Source: a bacterium
GTDB taxonomy: Bacteria; SZUA-182; DTGQ01
Length of the DNA: 37,429 nt
Assembly: GCA_040755755.1 (NCBI GenBank)
Contig: JBFLZW010000021.1
Coordinates: forward strand, 1-37,429
Reading direction: 5' to 3'
Shown here: positions 1 to 9,402 of the stretch, in pieces
Position numbering within the stretch: position 1 is the stretch's first letter
Layout of the letters: each line of letters opens with the position of its first letter
Program-made: the position numbers and the translations under genes
Notes under the pieces: generated by a model
What the model was told of the DNA's origin: nothing
What the model saw: only the letters and a program-made list of their open reading frames with translations
The model's database searches: none

Positions 1-78
1 GCCGATCCATTCCGACTCCTGGCTCCTGACTCCTGACTCCTTTGCCCGAATTGGGCTTTCAGGTTCACCTGGCTAGTT
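1..78 (-). repeat. Dispersed 3'-flank repeat, copy 1
   Basis: Contains CTCCTGACTCC-type 7-mers, then a small palindrome (GCCCGAATTGGGC) and a second hairpin (CAGGT/ACCTG). A close copy lies at about 25035-25103, in the same relation to the 3' end of another minus-strand gene. The hairpins could work as a terminator or mRNA-end structure for coaBC, but there is no clear U tract. This placement is inference; the repeat itself is directly visible. Confidence 0.6.
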
Positions 79-145
79 TTACATGGGTTATAGCATTTTT
101 TTTATTCAACGTCCGGACAGTAGTGAGGATGTATAGGAAGAAAGG

Positions 146-1357
146 TTAATCGATCTTTTCCCTCAGCAGGTCTTCGACGGCATCGAGGATTTTTTCAGCT
201 ATCTTCTCTTTACTCATCAGGGGCAGATGGATGAGTTTTTGCTGTGAATCGATGATGGTCACGATGTTGGTATCTCGTTCAAAGCCAGCCCCTTCCTGGG
301 TTATATCGTTGGCACAGATAAGGTCCAGGTTTTTTTCTTTGAGTTTGGTCATTGCATTGGCCACGACATTCTCGGTTTCAGCGGCGAATCCGACCAGGAT
401 GTGGTGTTTTTTTATCTGACCTAAATGCTTTAAGATATCGGGAGTAGCCTCCAATTCAAGGGAGGCGGTTGATGATCCGGCCTTCTTGATCTTCTGGCTG
501 GCCTGGTGAAGTGGTTTGAAATCACAGACCGCCGCTGCCATGATGGTGACCGAAGAGGAGGGGAAATGCTGCTCGACGGCCTGCATCATCTCGCGGCTCG
601 TCACTACCGGAAGGTATTCGATGCCGGAATCAGGAGGGGGAAGAGATGTCGGGCCGCTGATCAGGGTGACTCTGGCGCCTCGCCGCAAAGCGGCCCTGGC
701 CAGTGCAAATCCCATCTTGCCCGAAGATCCGTTGCTGAGATACCTGACCGGGTCGAGATATTCTCTGGTAGGACCGGCCGTGATAACCACTTTGCGCTGA
801 CGAAGCGGGCTTTTTCCCCCGAGCCTTTGCACCACACGATCAAGGATATCCTCGATCGGCGCTAATCTTCCCTTCCCGCTTTCCCCACAGGCCACTTCGC
901 CCACAGCCGGTTCAATGATCCCCACTCCCTCAGCTTCCAGTATCCGGAGATTCCTTTGAACGAAGGGGTTGGCATACATGGCCGGATTCATGGCTGGAGC
1001 CAGCAGAACGGGTGAGCGCAGAGACAGAAAGAGCGAAGTCAGGAAGTCGTCGGCAATTCCGGCGGCGAATTTTCCAATCACATTGGCGGTAGCCGGAGCT
1101 ACCAGCAGTAAATCAGCCTTGTGCGCCAGTGCAATATGCTCCGGCCTGAATTCAGCGGCTGTGTCGAACAGGGTTATAACCGTCTTTTGCCCTGAAAGGG
1201 TCTGAAAGGTGAGGGGAGAGATAAATTCAGCAGCGTTTCGGGTCATCACTACGGTCACGGCAGCCCCCAGACGGCGAAGCCCTCTCAGTATCTCGACCGC
1301 TTTATAGGCAGCGATACTTGCGGTCACTCCCAGAACGACCTCTTTTTGAGCTAACAT
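146..1357 (-). CDS. coaBC: Bifunctional phosphopantothenoylcysteine decarboxylase / phosphopantothenate-cysteine ligase
   Basis: This cytoplasmic enzyme joins cysteine to 4'-phosphopantothenate and decarboxylates the product, two steps of coenzyme A synthesis. The N-terminal half (residues 1-180) is the flavin-dependent CoaC domain: His74 in the HIALAHKAD segment, the PAMNPAM motif at 121-127 and the active-site Cys157 in GEVACGESGKGRL. From about residue 190 the CoaB ligase domain begins with ITAGPTREYLDPVRYLSN and includes the KIKK lysine region. The length of 403 aa is normal. The start codon overlaps the rpoZ stop by 7 nt (ATGTTAG), so the two are translationally coupled. In Bacillus the next gene would be priA; here only repeats follow. 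Confidence 0.96.
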   Translation of the reverse strand: MLAQKEVVLGVTASIAAYKAVEILRGLRRLGAAVTVVMTRNAAEFISPLTFQTLSGQKTVITLFDTAAEFRPEHIALAHKADLLLVAPATANVIGKFAAGIADDFLTSLFLSLRSPVLLAPAMNPAMYANPFVQRNLRILEAEGVGIIEPAVGEVACGESGKGRLAPIEDILDRVVQRLGGKSPLRQRKVVITAGPTREYLDPVRYLSNGSSGKMGFALARAALRRGARVTLISGPTSLPPPDSGIEYLPVVTSREMMQAVEQHFPSSSVTIMAAAVCDFKPLHQASQKIKKAGSSTASLELEATPDILKHLGQIKKHHILVGFAAETENVVANAMTKLKEKNLDLICANDITQEGAGFERDTNIVTIIDSQQKLIHLPLMSKEKIAEKILDAVEDLLREKID

Positions 1358-1698
1358 TTGCTTTCAGGTATCTCGCTGCTCTCGGATGGCAATGGTTCCA
1401 TATGCCTATGCCCGTCCGGGTCCATTTCTTCCTGATCCTGTGGCTGCTCATCCGGTTCCATCGTTTCAACGGGCAAGCCTTTACTCCAGGTATAACGAAC
1501 CTTCCCGGCCTTTAATTCCTCCAGAGCCAGCGTGGTAGATTTGGTGGATTTTGATTTAACCAGCGCTACCTGATTCGGGCTCAAGCCTCTTGCCTTGGCC
1601 TCACCTGCAATCTGTTTACTTCTTTTAGCCGCAGCAATTACCAGTTGAAACTTTGATTTCAACTGGGTCTTGGATCCTTGCTGAGGAGATTCTGTCAT
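1351..1698 (-). CDS. rpoZ: DNA-directed RNA polymerase omega subunit
   Basis: Omega helps assemble and stabilise RNA polymerase by clamping the beta' subunit. The N-terminal 65 residues carry the family pattern: KFQLVIAAAKRSKQI followed by a conserved helix ending in TTLALEELKAGKVRYTW. The rest is a polar, acidic tail (about residues 75-115) rich in E, D, P and Q, which is variable in this family. At 115 aa it is somewhat longer than the usual 60-90 aa. It sits between gmk and coaBC, as in many Firmicutes and Desulfobacterota. The call rests on this motif and on synteny. Confidence 0.88.
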   Translation of the reverse strand: MTESPQQGSKTQLKSKFQLVIAAAKRSKQIAGEAKARGLSPNQVALVKSKSTKSTTLALEELKAGKVRYTWSKGLPVETMEPDEQPQDQEEMDPDGHRHMEPLPSESSEIPESKC

Positions 1699-1775
1699 TC
1701 TTTTGCCTCCCTGTATCTGTTCCGGATAAATTGCTTACTCCATTTCGCCTAATGAGTAATAGTGCTCTCCAGCAA

Positions 1776-2399
1776 TTATGGCAATAAAAGTTCCTGTACG
1801 ACAGACCTCATCTTGCCAGGTCTGCAATGCTCCGCTAAAATAATGGCTTTGACTTTCTCAACCACTTCTTCCAGGTCATTGTTCACCACCAGATAGTCGT
1901 ACTCCCGGCAGCTTTGGACCTCTTTCCGGGCAGTATTCAGCCGGTCTTCTACCTCCTGATCCGTTTCCGTTTTTCTGCTTCGCAATCGCTCCTCAAGAAC
2001 CTGCCAGGAGGGGGGGAGAAGAAAAATAAAGATTGCCCCCCGCATCTTCTCGTGCAATGTCCTGGCCCCCTGGACATCGATGTCCAGAAGGATATCCTTT
2101 TTATCCTGCAAGGCGGCGATGATAGGCTCCTTCGGCGTTCCATAGAAATTCTGATGCACCATCGCCCACTCGAGCAGCGATTCGTTCTCGATCTTTTTCT
2201 GAAAAACCTCGTGAGACACAAAGAAATAATCCCGGCCATTCACCTCGCCAGGCCTTGGCGGACGCGTGGTACAGGAAATCGAATAATAAAGGTTTTGAAG
2301 ACGGGAGAGCAGAATATTGCGTAATGTTGTCTTCCCCACGCCTGAAGGAGCTGAGATTACAAAAACAGCAGATTCATAGCTTTGAAGGTCCAATTCCAT
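1776..2399 (-). CDS. gmk: Guanylate kinase
   Basis: Converts GMP to GDP with ATP in the cytoplasm. The P-loop APSGVGKTT is at residues 17-25, followed by the GMP-binding region (SISCTTRPPRPGEVNGRDYFFVS in two halves), the LLDIDVQGA segment and the lid with paired arginines (RLRSRKTETDQEV). The length of 207 aa is standard. It lies 12 nt downstream of remA on the same strand and 77 nt upstream of rpoZ, so all are probably co-transcribed. The start (ATG at 2399) gives a ten-residue leader before the first strand, which is usual. Confidence 0.96.
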   Translation of the reverse strand: MELDLQSYESAVFVISAPSGVGKTTLRNILLSRLQNLYYSISCTTRPPRPGEVNGRDYFFVSHEVFQKKIENESLLEWAMVHQNFYGTPKEPIIAALQDKKDILLDIDVQGARTLHEKMRGAIFIFLLPPSWQVLEERLRSRKTETDQEVEDRLNTARKEVQSCREYDYLVVNNDLEEVVEKVKAIILAEHCRPGKMRSVVQELLLP

Positions 2400-2410
2400 G
2401 GGACAGGTAG

Positions 2411-2689
2411 TTATATGCTTGAAGTTTCGAGGCCAATCCTCTGCGAAATCGTCTCAGGCTGCACGGCAGAAAGAATGATATGGCCACTGTCAGTGATAAT
2501 AATGGATCGTGTACGCCGGCCATGAGTGACATCAATGAGCTTTCCGCTCTCTCTGGCATCCTCCTTGAACCGTTTCATCGGCGCTGAATTCGGAATAGCG
2601 ATAGCAACGATCCTTGAGGCAAAAACAATATTCCCAAAACCGACATTGATCAACTGATTATTACTGCTCAACTGATTTCTCCCATACAT
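2411..2689 (-). CDS. remA: RemA/DUF370-family regulatory protein
   Basis: Small DNA-binding regulator family. RemA activates biofilm matrix genes in Bacillus subtilis, where it lies between yloC and gmk, exactly as here. The diagnostic stretch is [18 protein letters not shown], followed by [19 protein letters not shown] and the [19 protein letters not shown] segment. The 92 aa match the family length. In diderm bacteria the target is generally unknown, so only family membership is claimed. It is 33 nt downstream of yicC. Confidence 0.85.
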   Translation of the reverse strand: MYGRNQLSSNNQLINVGFGNIVFASRIVAIAIPNSAPMKRFKEDARESGKLIDVTHGRRTRSIIITDSGHIILSAVQPETISQRIGLETSSI

Positions 2690-2722
2690 AGGCGAGTAGA
2701 CAAGAGCGTCTCTCCCGGAGGT

Positions 2723-3607
2723 TTATTCGATGTTTTGGATCTGCTCCCGGATTTTTTCCAGCTCACCTTTGATTTCAACCACTTTTTGAGAAATATCCGC
2801 ACTATTGGACTTGTATGACAGAGTGTTTACTTCCCGATGGATTTCCTGCAGCAGAAAGTCCAGCTTGCGGCCCATCGGCCCATCAGATGCCAGGAATTCC
2901 TTCATTTGGCTGAAATGGCTTTTGATTCTGGTCAACTCTTCCGTGACGTCGAGTTTTTCGGCTACCATCACGATCTCCTGCTCCAGACGTCCGGGCTCCA
3001 CGGACAGCTCCGGAAAATGCTCGGCAATCCGGGCAGACAACTGATCCCGGTATTCCCTGACCAGCATCGAGGTTTTTTCCTGGATGGAGCTGATAATGGT
3101 TTCGATATACTCAACTCTGTGCTGGATGTCAGCACACAGTGACTTTCCTTCACTCGCTCTCATGCTTTGAATCGAGACAAGCACCTGCTGCACAGCCTGT
3201 TCGATGAGCGGCCAATGCATATCTCCGTTCCCATTTAAGCTGGATTCCTGAACTTCAATGATATCACGGATAAAAGGGGTCATCGAGGATAGACTGACCT
3301 CTTCTTTGATCTCCAGATGATTGCATAATCCGAGAAGAGCCTGATAATATTTGGAGGCATTCTCGAAATTGATCTGCAATTGAGCCGTATCGCTCTGTTT
3401 ATTCAGGGAGATATATAAATCGATCTTTCCCCGCTGGAAAAAGGACATAACCATATCGCGGATTTTTTTCTCCAGGCTGCTGAGAGATGCGGGCAATTTG
3501 ATAGAGACATCGCAAAATCGGTGATTCAAGGATCTGCCTTCTACGGAGATGGTTACTCCATCCCCTTGAGCTGTTCCGCAGCCATATCCGGTCATACTTA
3601 CAATCAT
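2723..3607 (-). CDS. yicC: YicC/YloC-family endoribonuclease
   Basis: Member of the YicC family of endoribonucleases, implicated in RNA and sRNA turnover. The N-terminus has the characteristic MTGYGCG motif and the VEGRSLNHRFCDVSIKLP strand region. The C-terminus has the DUF1732 signature: ELTRIKSHFSQMKEFL followed by GPMGRKLDFLLQEIHREVNTL and the SNSADIS segment. The length of 294 aa is typical. It is the first gene of the minus-strand yicC-remA-gmk-rpoZ-coaBC operon and is preceded by a good sigma70-like promoter at 3662-3690. Confidence 0.93.
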   Translation of the reverse strand: MIVSMTGYGCGTAQGDGVTISVEGRSLNHRFCDVSIKLPASLSSLEKKIRDMVMSFFQRGKIDLYISLNKQSDTAQLQINFENASKYYQALLGLCNHLEIKEEVSLSSMTPFIRDIIEVQESSLNGNGDMHWPLIEQAVQQVLVSIQSMRASEGKSLCADIQHRVEYIETIISSIQEKTSMLVREYRDQLSARIAEHFPELSVEPGRLEQEIVMVAEKLDVTEELTRIKSHFSQMKEFLASDGPMGRKLDFLLQEIHREVNTLSYKSNSADISQKVVEIKGELEKIREQIQNIE

Positions 3608-3661
3608 TTACTCGTCTCCTGCTTGTTCCCTTACGGATTAATTTTACCAGTTTGACCAAAG

Positions 3662-3690
3662 ATGATATATTATTACTATAGCAATGTCAA
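3662..3690 (-). promoter_or_regulatory. Predicted sigma70-type promoter for the yicC operon
   Basis: On the minus strand a perfect TTGACA (3685-3690) is followed by 17 nt and TATCAT (3662-3667). It lies about 55 nt upstream of the yicC start in the divergent gap. Predicted from sequence only. Confidence 0.6.
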
Positions 3691-3721
3691 TGGATTTTAC
3701 ACAATTTATCCATTGACCGTC

Positions 3722-3750
3722 TTGACATTCACTTGTAGGTATACTATGCT
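3722..3750 (+). promoter_or_regulatory. Predicted sigma70-type promoter for the amidase gene
   Basis: TTGACA (3722-3727), 17-nt spacer, TATGCT (3745-3750). Transcription would begin near 3757, about 24 nt before the first ATG of the amidase. Predicted from sequence only. Confidence 0.62.
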
Positions 3751-3780
3751 TTATATTTTATACGATTAAATTTCGCCGGT

Positions 3781-5217
3781 ATGACTTCATCATCCAGAGC
3801 CTTTTTGACCGCTTACGACGCTTACGCTTATGCTTATATGAAAGATGTTACTGTAAAAACCGCTTTTGGCTTCATCGTGACCGTCACCCTGGCCTTTTGT
3901 TCCCTCACGGCAGCGGCATCCTCCCCTTCTTACCTTAAGGATGTCCGTTATTCCTCCTCACCAAACGGTTCTACCCGGGTAGTCCTCGATCTTTCGCAGG
4001 CTATCAGCTTTACCAGCCAGCTGGCCGATGATCAGCAGTCAGTTTTTATCGTCCTGAAAGATTGTGAAGACAGGTCGCACAAAGATGCCATGATGCTCAA
4101 AAGTCCCCTGGTCAGACAGGTGCGGATCAATAACCAGGAGGAATCCCGCAGTCTCGTGGTCCGGATTTCCCTGAACCGGATGGTTGACTATAAGATTTTC
4201 ACCCTTAAGCCCGAACTGGATAAACCCCACCGGATCGTTCTGGACTTTTTTCAGCCGAAGGACCACCAGGAGCTCCAGCCAAAGGTCACCGAGGTTGAGC
4301 CAGGAGACATTGGAGCGAAGCCAGGGGGCATTGGGGCAGAGCCAAAGGTCATCGGGGTGGAGAAAAACCATGAGCAGGGAGATAATGATGGCCGGGGGAA
4401 GGGGGACAGGGATATCAAACAGGAAAACATCAAGCGGGAGGAGAGCAATACCAGGGCGGGAAAAAAGAAGGTCGTGGTCATTGATCCGGGACATGGCGGA
4501 GAGGACCCCGGAGCTATCGGCAGTAATGGAACCAGGGAAAAAGATGTCGTTTTGCAGCTTGCCAGGGAGCTTAAAAGCTACCTTAACCAGCACTTTCCGG
4601 AAATCCAGGTCCATCTGACCCGCGACGGGGATTATTTCATTCCCCTTCGCAAACGGATTCTCATTGCCCATCGACACCATGCGGACCTGTTTATCAGCCT
4701 TCACGCCAATGCCAGCAGGAAAAAGGATGTGCAGGGAGCTTCCGTTTACTATTTATCCGAAACCTCCGCCAGTGACCGGGCCTCACGGCTGCTGGCCGCC
4801 AGAGAGAACTCTTCGGACCTCATTGCCGGCGTCAAACTCAGTAAGGATAAGGAAGTCAATACCATCCTGATCGACCTGGTGCAAACCTATACCACCAGCG
4901 AGAGTATCAGGATCTGCAATGCGACGCTCGATGGCCTGCATTCTTCCGGATTCCATAATAAGGGTGTCAAATGTGCTAATTTTGCGGTCTTAAAATCCCC
5001 CTCAATCCCCTCCGCCTTACTGGAAATCGGCTATATTACCAACCGTCAGGATGAAAAGAAGCTGATCAGTCAGGAGTTCCAGCGGCAAATCGCCCGGCAA
5101 ATAGGAAAGTCAGTATGGGTTTGCCTGATGGGGGGAATGCACGAGGAGCCGACTTCTCCTGAATCACCTGATGTGCACGGCAAAGCAAAAGCCGAGGCCG
5201 ACACCCCCCGGTTCTGA
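3781..5217 (+). CDS. N-acetylmuramoyl-L-alanine amidase with AMIN domain
   Basis: Periplasmic zinc amidase that cuts the bond between MurNAc and the peptide stem, used in cell separation. A signal peptide ends near residue 47 (FIVTVTLAFCSLTAAASS). If translation starts at Met20 (3838), the signal peptide has a more usual length; neither start has a strong Shine-Dalgarno. An AMIN domain covers about 52-155. The Amidase_3 domain (230-445) has His238 in DPGHGG, Glu253 in REKDV, His308 in SLHAN and catalytic Glu415 in LLEIGYITN. The linker (about 172-195) contains a three-times repeated PGxIGA-like unit made by a 21-24 nt DNA repeat. Similar to AmiC, but the subtype cannot be set from sequence alone. 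Confidence 0.92.
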   Translation: MTSSSRAFLTAYDAYAYAYMKDVTVKTAFGFIVTVTLAFCSLTAAASSPSYLKDVRYSSSPNGSTRVVLDLSQAISFTSQLADDQQSVFIVLKDCEDRSHKDAMMLKSPLVRQVRINNQEESRSLVVRISLNRMVDYKIFTLKPELDKPHRIVLDFFQPKDHQELQPKVTEVEPGDIGAKPGGIGAEPKVIGVEKNHEQGDNDGRGKGDRDIKQENIKREESNTRAGKKKVVVIDPGHGGEDPGAIGSNGTREKDVVLQLARELKSYLNQHFPEIQVHLTRDGDYFIPLRKRILIAHRHHADLFISLHANASRKKDVQGASVYYLSETSASDRASRLLAARENSSDLIAGVKLSKDKEVNTILIDLVQTYTTSESIRICNATLDGLHSSGFHNKGVKCANFAVLKSPSIPSALLEIGYITNRQDEKKLISQEFQRQIARQIGKSVWVCLMGGMHEEPTSPESPDVHGKAKAEADTPRF

Positions 5218-6203
5218 GCCAATACGACTCTACGGCCAATCGCCAATCTCAGGAAGCTCCCAAGAGTATTAGCATAATCAAGGGGGAGGATATACCAAAG
5301 GGGAGGATTCCGGTATTCATCCCCCACCGGGAAAATCGCTGCCCTGCGCGCAACGTCCATGCGCCGAAGTTCCACCCTTGAACAAAAGCCCAAAAGCCAA
5401 CCTTAATCCAAATGACATGTACAGAACGAATCATACGGCCAGCTTAATCTCATATCCCTCTGGGGGGCAATGATGCTCTTACACCCTCAAGATAATGCTC
5501 CTGCCTTCTGCGGCGGTAGCCGCTTTGGACTGCGGTAGCACGATACCGCTTTCCTTCTCCTGGATCGAAAGATGATCTGGCGGCCACTTTCCTTGCGGAT
5601 GGCTCAATACTGCCGCTTTTGAAAATAGCCGGGATTACCTTGTAATACCCATTGTAACTTGATCCTTATAACCCTTCTCCACTTCTTATCTTTTTATCTT
5701 CGTGCGCTTCATGTCCCTTCGTGCGCTTCGTGTCCTCTCACTTCCCCTCTGGATAAATTCCCCCATGAAAAGAGGGAATAATAAACCTGTCCGCCCCTGA
5801 ACCTCAAGGGGGAGGAGATTTATTGGCTATTTCCAATAGGGACAGGCTATCCCAGCCATAGGGGAAACGTTAGCTTAACACCTATGCCCTTCAGGGGCGA
5901 GGGAGAAAAACACTGCCCTTGAGCCCCACGCCTGCTCTTAACTTAATACCATTGCCTCTGAAAGGGGGCGAGGGAGTAGAGAGGTCCCCATGTTATCTTG
6001 GAGCCAGTGTCGAATTTGGCCATCACTGAGACATATTGGTTTTTAAAAAAGGAAGTGGCAAAAAAATTAGTCAGGGCTGAACATGATAGCGTTCTGTTAG
6101 AAAATTTACCGATGTATGCATTGTATTTAAGTTGTACCAAAATATAATTCAGTATCGGTATAGTTTTAGTTATATATAACTATTAACTGAAAGAGAAGAA
6201 TGT

Positions 6204-6734
6204 AACTTACGGGGCGAAGCTATAACATTTTGTACAATGATGCCTTTATGATGGTTCCGGTTCCAATGTGAGGGGCCGCCACCATAATGCTCTGGAGTAG
6301 CGGAGCACTCTTGTCCCAGCCCCATTCATCCGGTGGATGGGGTTAGAAATTTCGGCTATCGAAGCAGGTAATCCAGAGAGTACAGCCCGCAGCAAAGATT
6401 CAAGACCATGAGTATTACCTTAACCAAGATGAAACTAAAGAGTTTTACCTCCTTATACGGGCACTATTATGCGGTTCTCCAGAGAAACGGTAAATCCGGA
6501 GCGGCTCTTGGGAAAGACATAAAACCAAGTCATAACCGATTGAATTTTCACTGCTGTTTCATCATGCTGGAAAAAAATTTAAATAAGGGTGAATTCGATA
6601 ACGTTTTATAAAAACTTTATCCGATATATCTGACGTATTTAATTAGTATGAAAATAGAATTAACTATAAGTATAATAGAATATAAAATTTTAGATAAAAT
6701 AAGGAGATGGAACTTACGGGGCGAAGCTATAACA
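6204..6734 (+). repeat. 24-bp perfect direct repeat pair, 507 bp apart
   Basis: The copies are 6204-6227 and 6711-6734. Each begins AACTTACGGGGCG and ends GCTATAACA, and each is preceded by a very AT-rich stretch of about 60 bp. The enclosed segment includes a strong hairpin near 6317-6345 (CATCC/GGATG arms within C and G runs). The function is unknown; it could be the ends of a small element or two leaders of non-coding transcripts. Confidence 0.6.
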
Positions 6735-6810
6735 AATCAGGAGAAGCTGTCACACGCATTCTTGACTGTACGCTCCGAACGTGACACTCGATGAGGATAA
6801 TTAAGGGGAA

Positions 6811-7010
6811 GTGGGGACACGAAGATCACGAAAAGACACGAAGATAAAAAAGATAAGAAATAGGAGAGCTTTTAAAAACAATTTATTAGCCTCTGGTTAA
6901 TAACTTTCATCTTTTATTGATACAGAAAGAATAATGACTGATAATTTCCTTAAAAAATTTAACCTCTTCGTGCTCTTCGTGGTCCTTCGTGCTTTTCGTG
7001 ACCCTTTTTT
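6811..7010. repeat. Inverted pair of CTTCGTG-type repeats
   Basis: About 6811-6860 is built of CACGAAGA/CACGAAAAG units. About 6964-7010 is the reverse complement type (CTTCGTGCTCTTCGTGG and following). The arms are about 45 nt each and imperfect, with an AT-rich centre. A further relative is at 5690-5745. This looks like a dispersed intergenic repeat. Confidence 0.6.
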
Positions 7011-7023
7011 CATCGGGGCGTGC

Positions 7024-7103
7024 GCCCCGCCAAATACCGCACGCGATCTGATTGTTGATTCTGACCGGCTGCTGATGTATCTGCGGATTTATCGCGCTGG
7101 GTA
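7024..7103 (+). repeat. Dispersed repeat, left copy (inverted partner at 18101-18167)
   Basis: Bases 7024-7048 match the reverse complement of 18143-18167 at 24 of 25 positions, and 7083-7096 (GCGGATTTATCGCG) match the reverse complement of 18107-18120 exactly. The intervening part is different in length and sequence. The two copies enclose the whole peptide region. Confidence 0.7.
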
Positions 7104-7211
7104 CTGAGCCATTCGGTAATACATTCGAAAATACATTTGGCCATTGACAGGCCTTTGAAATCTATCCGGGAAATGGGGACGGCTCCAATGCTGATACCGT
7201 TGTAACCGTTC

Positions 7212-7255
7212 ACTCCCTCTCACCCCAACTGGGAGAGGGGTGGGGTGAGGGGGGA
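7212..7255. repeat. GC-rich palindromic repeat (CTCACCCC/GGGGTGAG type)
   Basis: An interrupted palindrome whose arms contain CCCTCTCACCCC and GGGGTGAGGG. Related elements are at 9403-9553, 11396-11435 and 16133-16185. Resembles the REP-like palindromes scattered in many bacterial genomes. Confidence 0.6.
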
Positions 7256-7468
7256 TTTTCGGATAGGCCATAACCTCAAAGGGTTTCAGGAAAGTAACTA
7301 TTCAGGTAGATAGCTGCAGATATATAGGCTGTCAGAAAAAGACAAGGCGTCCCCACCATTGAGAAAGGCTTTGAGACTGACAGACTGACAAGCCCGCAGT
7401 CTCAACAACCTGTCAACTGAAAGCCTGCATACTATTCAACAGGGAAGCCTGCATAAAAAGGGAAAGAA

Positions 7469-9346
7469 ATGAAAGGACTCCAACTGAAAGAGGATGTTAA
7501 AAACTGCTTCAGCTTATACATAAAATATGTAAAAGAAACTCTCGGCGTAAAGTTTATTATCGCAGGCATATTCTTATCAATTATAAATCAGCTTTGCAGC
7601 CTGGCAATCCCTTTCATATCAAAATTTGTAATCGATATCGCAATAATACAGAGGAATACACAGATTCTCTTAATTACCTTTTTGGTATCACTCGGTATTC
7701 TCGCCATAATGGCCCTTACCTCTCTGGTGGCCAATTTCCTGCTCTTCAAGGTTTTCGCTAAGAGTGGAATACAACTGAAAATGGATTTATTCAAGAATAT
7801 TCAAATGGCTCCCCTGAATTTCTTTAATCAGGTAACGAGAGGCGATATTACCTACAGGATTTTAACAGACACGGAAAAATTAGTCGGATTTTGGACTCAA
7901 TGCTCAGTGATGATCCCGTTTCAATTAATATTAATAATAGCCAGTATCACGATGATAACCTGGAATAAAAATCTGGCCGTATTTGTTTTCATTATCCTTG
8001 CTGTTCAATCACTGGTAATCGTTTTATTCAACAAGCCGCTTCTCAAGTATTCCTTTCTCATCAAGGAAAAGGCCCAGGAGGTTCACAAATATACCGTAGA
8101 GCATTTTTCACGGATAGAGCTTGTCCGCTCTTTTTCAAATGAAAAGCCGGAACGGGACGGTTTTCTTGGCCTCCTGAACGAGAAATTAATCATAGATTTG
8201 AAAAACTTTCTCATCCATAAGTATTCAGAGAATGTCAACTTGATAATCAGCAACTTATGGATCGTCCTGGTATTGTGGTACGGCGGGTCATTGGTTATCA
8301 ATAATGAAATCAGCTTGGGAACGCTTCTGGCCTTCTTGATGTTAGCCAATATTCTCTATAAACCGATTTATACTTTGACAGAATTATTCCTCACGTTCCC
8401 CGATGTACGATCAAGCCTCTCCAGGATTAACGAATACGATCAGGTCAAACCGCAGGTTATTGAACCTGTGCACGCTCTGGATTTTGTTCCCCAGGAGGGC
8501 AATATTTCAATAGAAAACTGCTCCTTTACCTATGATGACCATAAAATATTAAAAAATGTAAGCTTGAATATTCCTTCAAAAAGTATTTTTGCCCTGGCTG
8601 GTCCCAGCGGCAGCGGAAAGACAACCCTTTGCCGCCTTATCGTCCGGTTTTTCGATCCCCAGGAGGGCAGTATCTATCTGGACGGGAAAAATATCCGGGA
8701 CATTAAACTTTCTTCATTGCGAAGATCGGTTCTCATGACCCTTCAGACCAACCATGTCTTCAATACGACGATTTTGAAGAATATTACCTATGGATGTAAG
8801 GATTTAGATAAAACAAAGGTTTTAATGGCCTTGAAAAAAGCGGGCGTGGATTTCATCTATAAAATGCCCAACGGTCTCGAGACCGTTATCGGTTCCAATG
8901 GTATCAATCTTTCAGGAGGCGAGGCCCAGAGAATCGCTCTGGCCCGCGCCTTTTTGTTCAAACCGAAAGTATTTATCTTCGATGAGACCACAGCTTTTGT
9001 AGACCCGGAAACGGAAGAAAAGATAAAGCGCTCACTCCTGGAACTGAAAGAAAACAGCACCATAATTTTCATTGCCCATAACCTCTCGACTATTCTGCTG
9101 GCGGATAATGTGGCCATCATGGAACACGGTGTGATCAAGGAATCAGGTGTTCCCCGGGTATTGATAAATGACGAAACCAGTTACTTTTCCAGGCTGTATT
9201 CTTCGGTCTTACAAGGTGGGGCAAGTCCAGGTATTAAGGGTGATGTGAGTCCGGGTATTGGTGATGTGAGTCCAAGTCTTGGCGATGCAAGCCCAGGGCT
9301 TGAGGATGGGGCAAGCCCAAGCCTTCATGAAAGCCTGGTCGCATAG
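7469..9346 (+). CDS. ABC exporter, fused membrane and ATP-binding domains (no peptidase domain)
   Basis: A type IV-fold half-transporter that should act as a homodimer and export a substrate from the cytoplasm. Residues 25-310 hold about six membrane segments. The ATPase domain has Walker A GPSGSGKTT (378-386), signature LSGGEAQRIALARA (481-494), Walker B with catalytic Glu (FIFDE, 502-506) and the switch His537 in IAHNL. There is no N-terminal C39 domain; a separate C39 protein is encoded next. The C-terminus (585-618) carries five imperfect 7-8 residue repeats of the type SPGxxGDV, produced by a 21-24 nt DNA repeat beyond the normal end of the domain. The first gene of the plus-strand accessory block; a peptide is a plausible substrate by context only. 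Confidence 0.93.
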   Translation: MKGLQLKEDVKNCFSLYIKYVKETLGVKFIIAGIFLSIINQLCSLAIPFISKFVIDIAIIQRNTQILLITFLVSLGILAIMALTSLVANFLLFKVFAKSGIQLKMDLFKNIQMAPLNFFNQVTRGDITYRILTDTEKLVGFWTQCSVMIPFQLILIIASITMITWNKNLAVFVFIILAVQSLVIVLFNKPLLKYSFLIKEKAQEVHKYTVEHFSRIELVRSFSNEKPERDGFLGLLNEKLIIDLKNFLIHKYSENVNLIISNLWIVLVLWYGGSLVINNEISLGTLLAFLMLANILYKPIYTLTELFLTFPDVRSSLSRINEYDQVKPQVIEPVHALDFVPQEGNISIENCSFTYDDHKILKNVSLNIPSKSIFALAGPSGSGKTTLCRLIVRFFDPQEGSIYLDGKNIRDIKLSSLRRSVLMTLQTNHVFNTTILKNITYGCKDLDKTKVLMALKKAGVDFIYKMPNGLETVIGSNGINLSGGEAQRIALARAFLFKPKVFIFDETTAFVDPETEEKIKRSLLELKENSTIIFIAHNLSTILLADNVAIMEHGVIKESGVPRVLINDETSYFSRLYSSVLQGGASPGIKGDVSPGIGDVSPSLGDASPGLEDGASPSLHESLVA

Positions 9347-9402
9347 GAAGCTTGACAATGACTGTTAAAAATAAGGAGTGTAGCCCTTTTCTGCCCGTTG
9401 CG

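Larger units (their letters stand above)
5218..7468. other. Gene-free, repeat-rich spacer of about 2.2 kb
   Basis: I see no supportable gene here. It holds C-rich palindrome remnants (about 5755-5815 and 5885-5980), several families of dispersed repeats listed separately, and AT-rich tracts near 6120-6200 and 6610-6710. The region 5690-5745 carries CTTCGTG-type repeats related to those at 6811-7010. A 67-codon frame at 6408-6611 lies between the two copies of a 24-bp repeat; it has no good ribosome binding site and no recognisable product. Confidence 0.7.

Noticed and set aside
6204-6734. Riboswitch (cyclic di-GMP or cobalamin type) in the repeat-bounded segment
   Set aside because: I looked for the conserved cores of these classes and did not find them; only a generic strong hairpin is visible.
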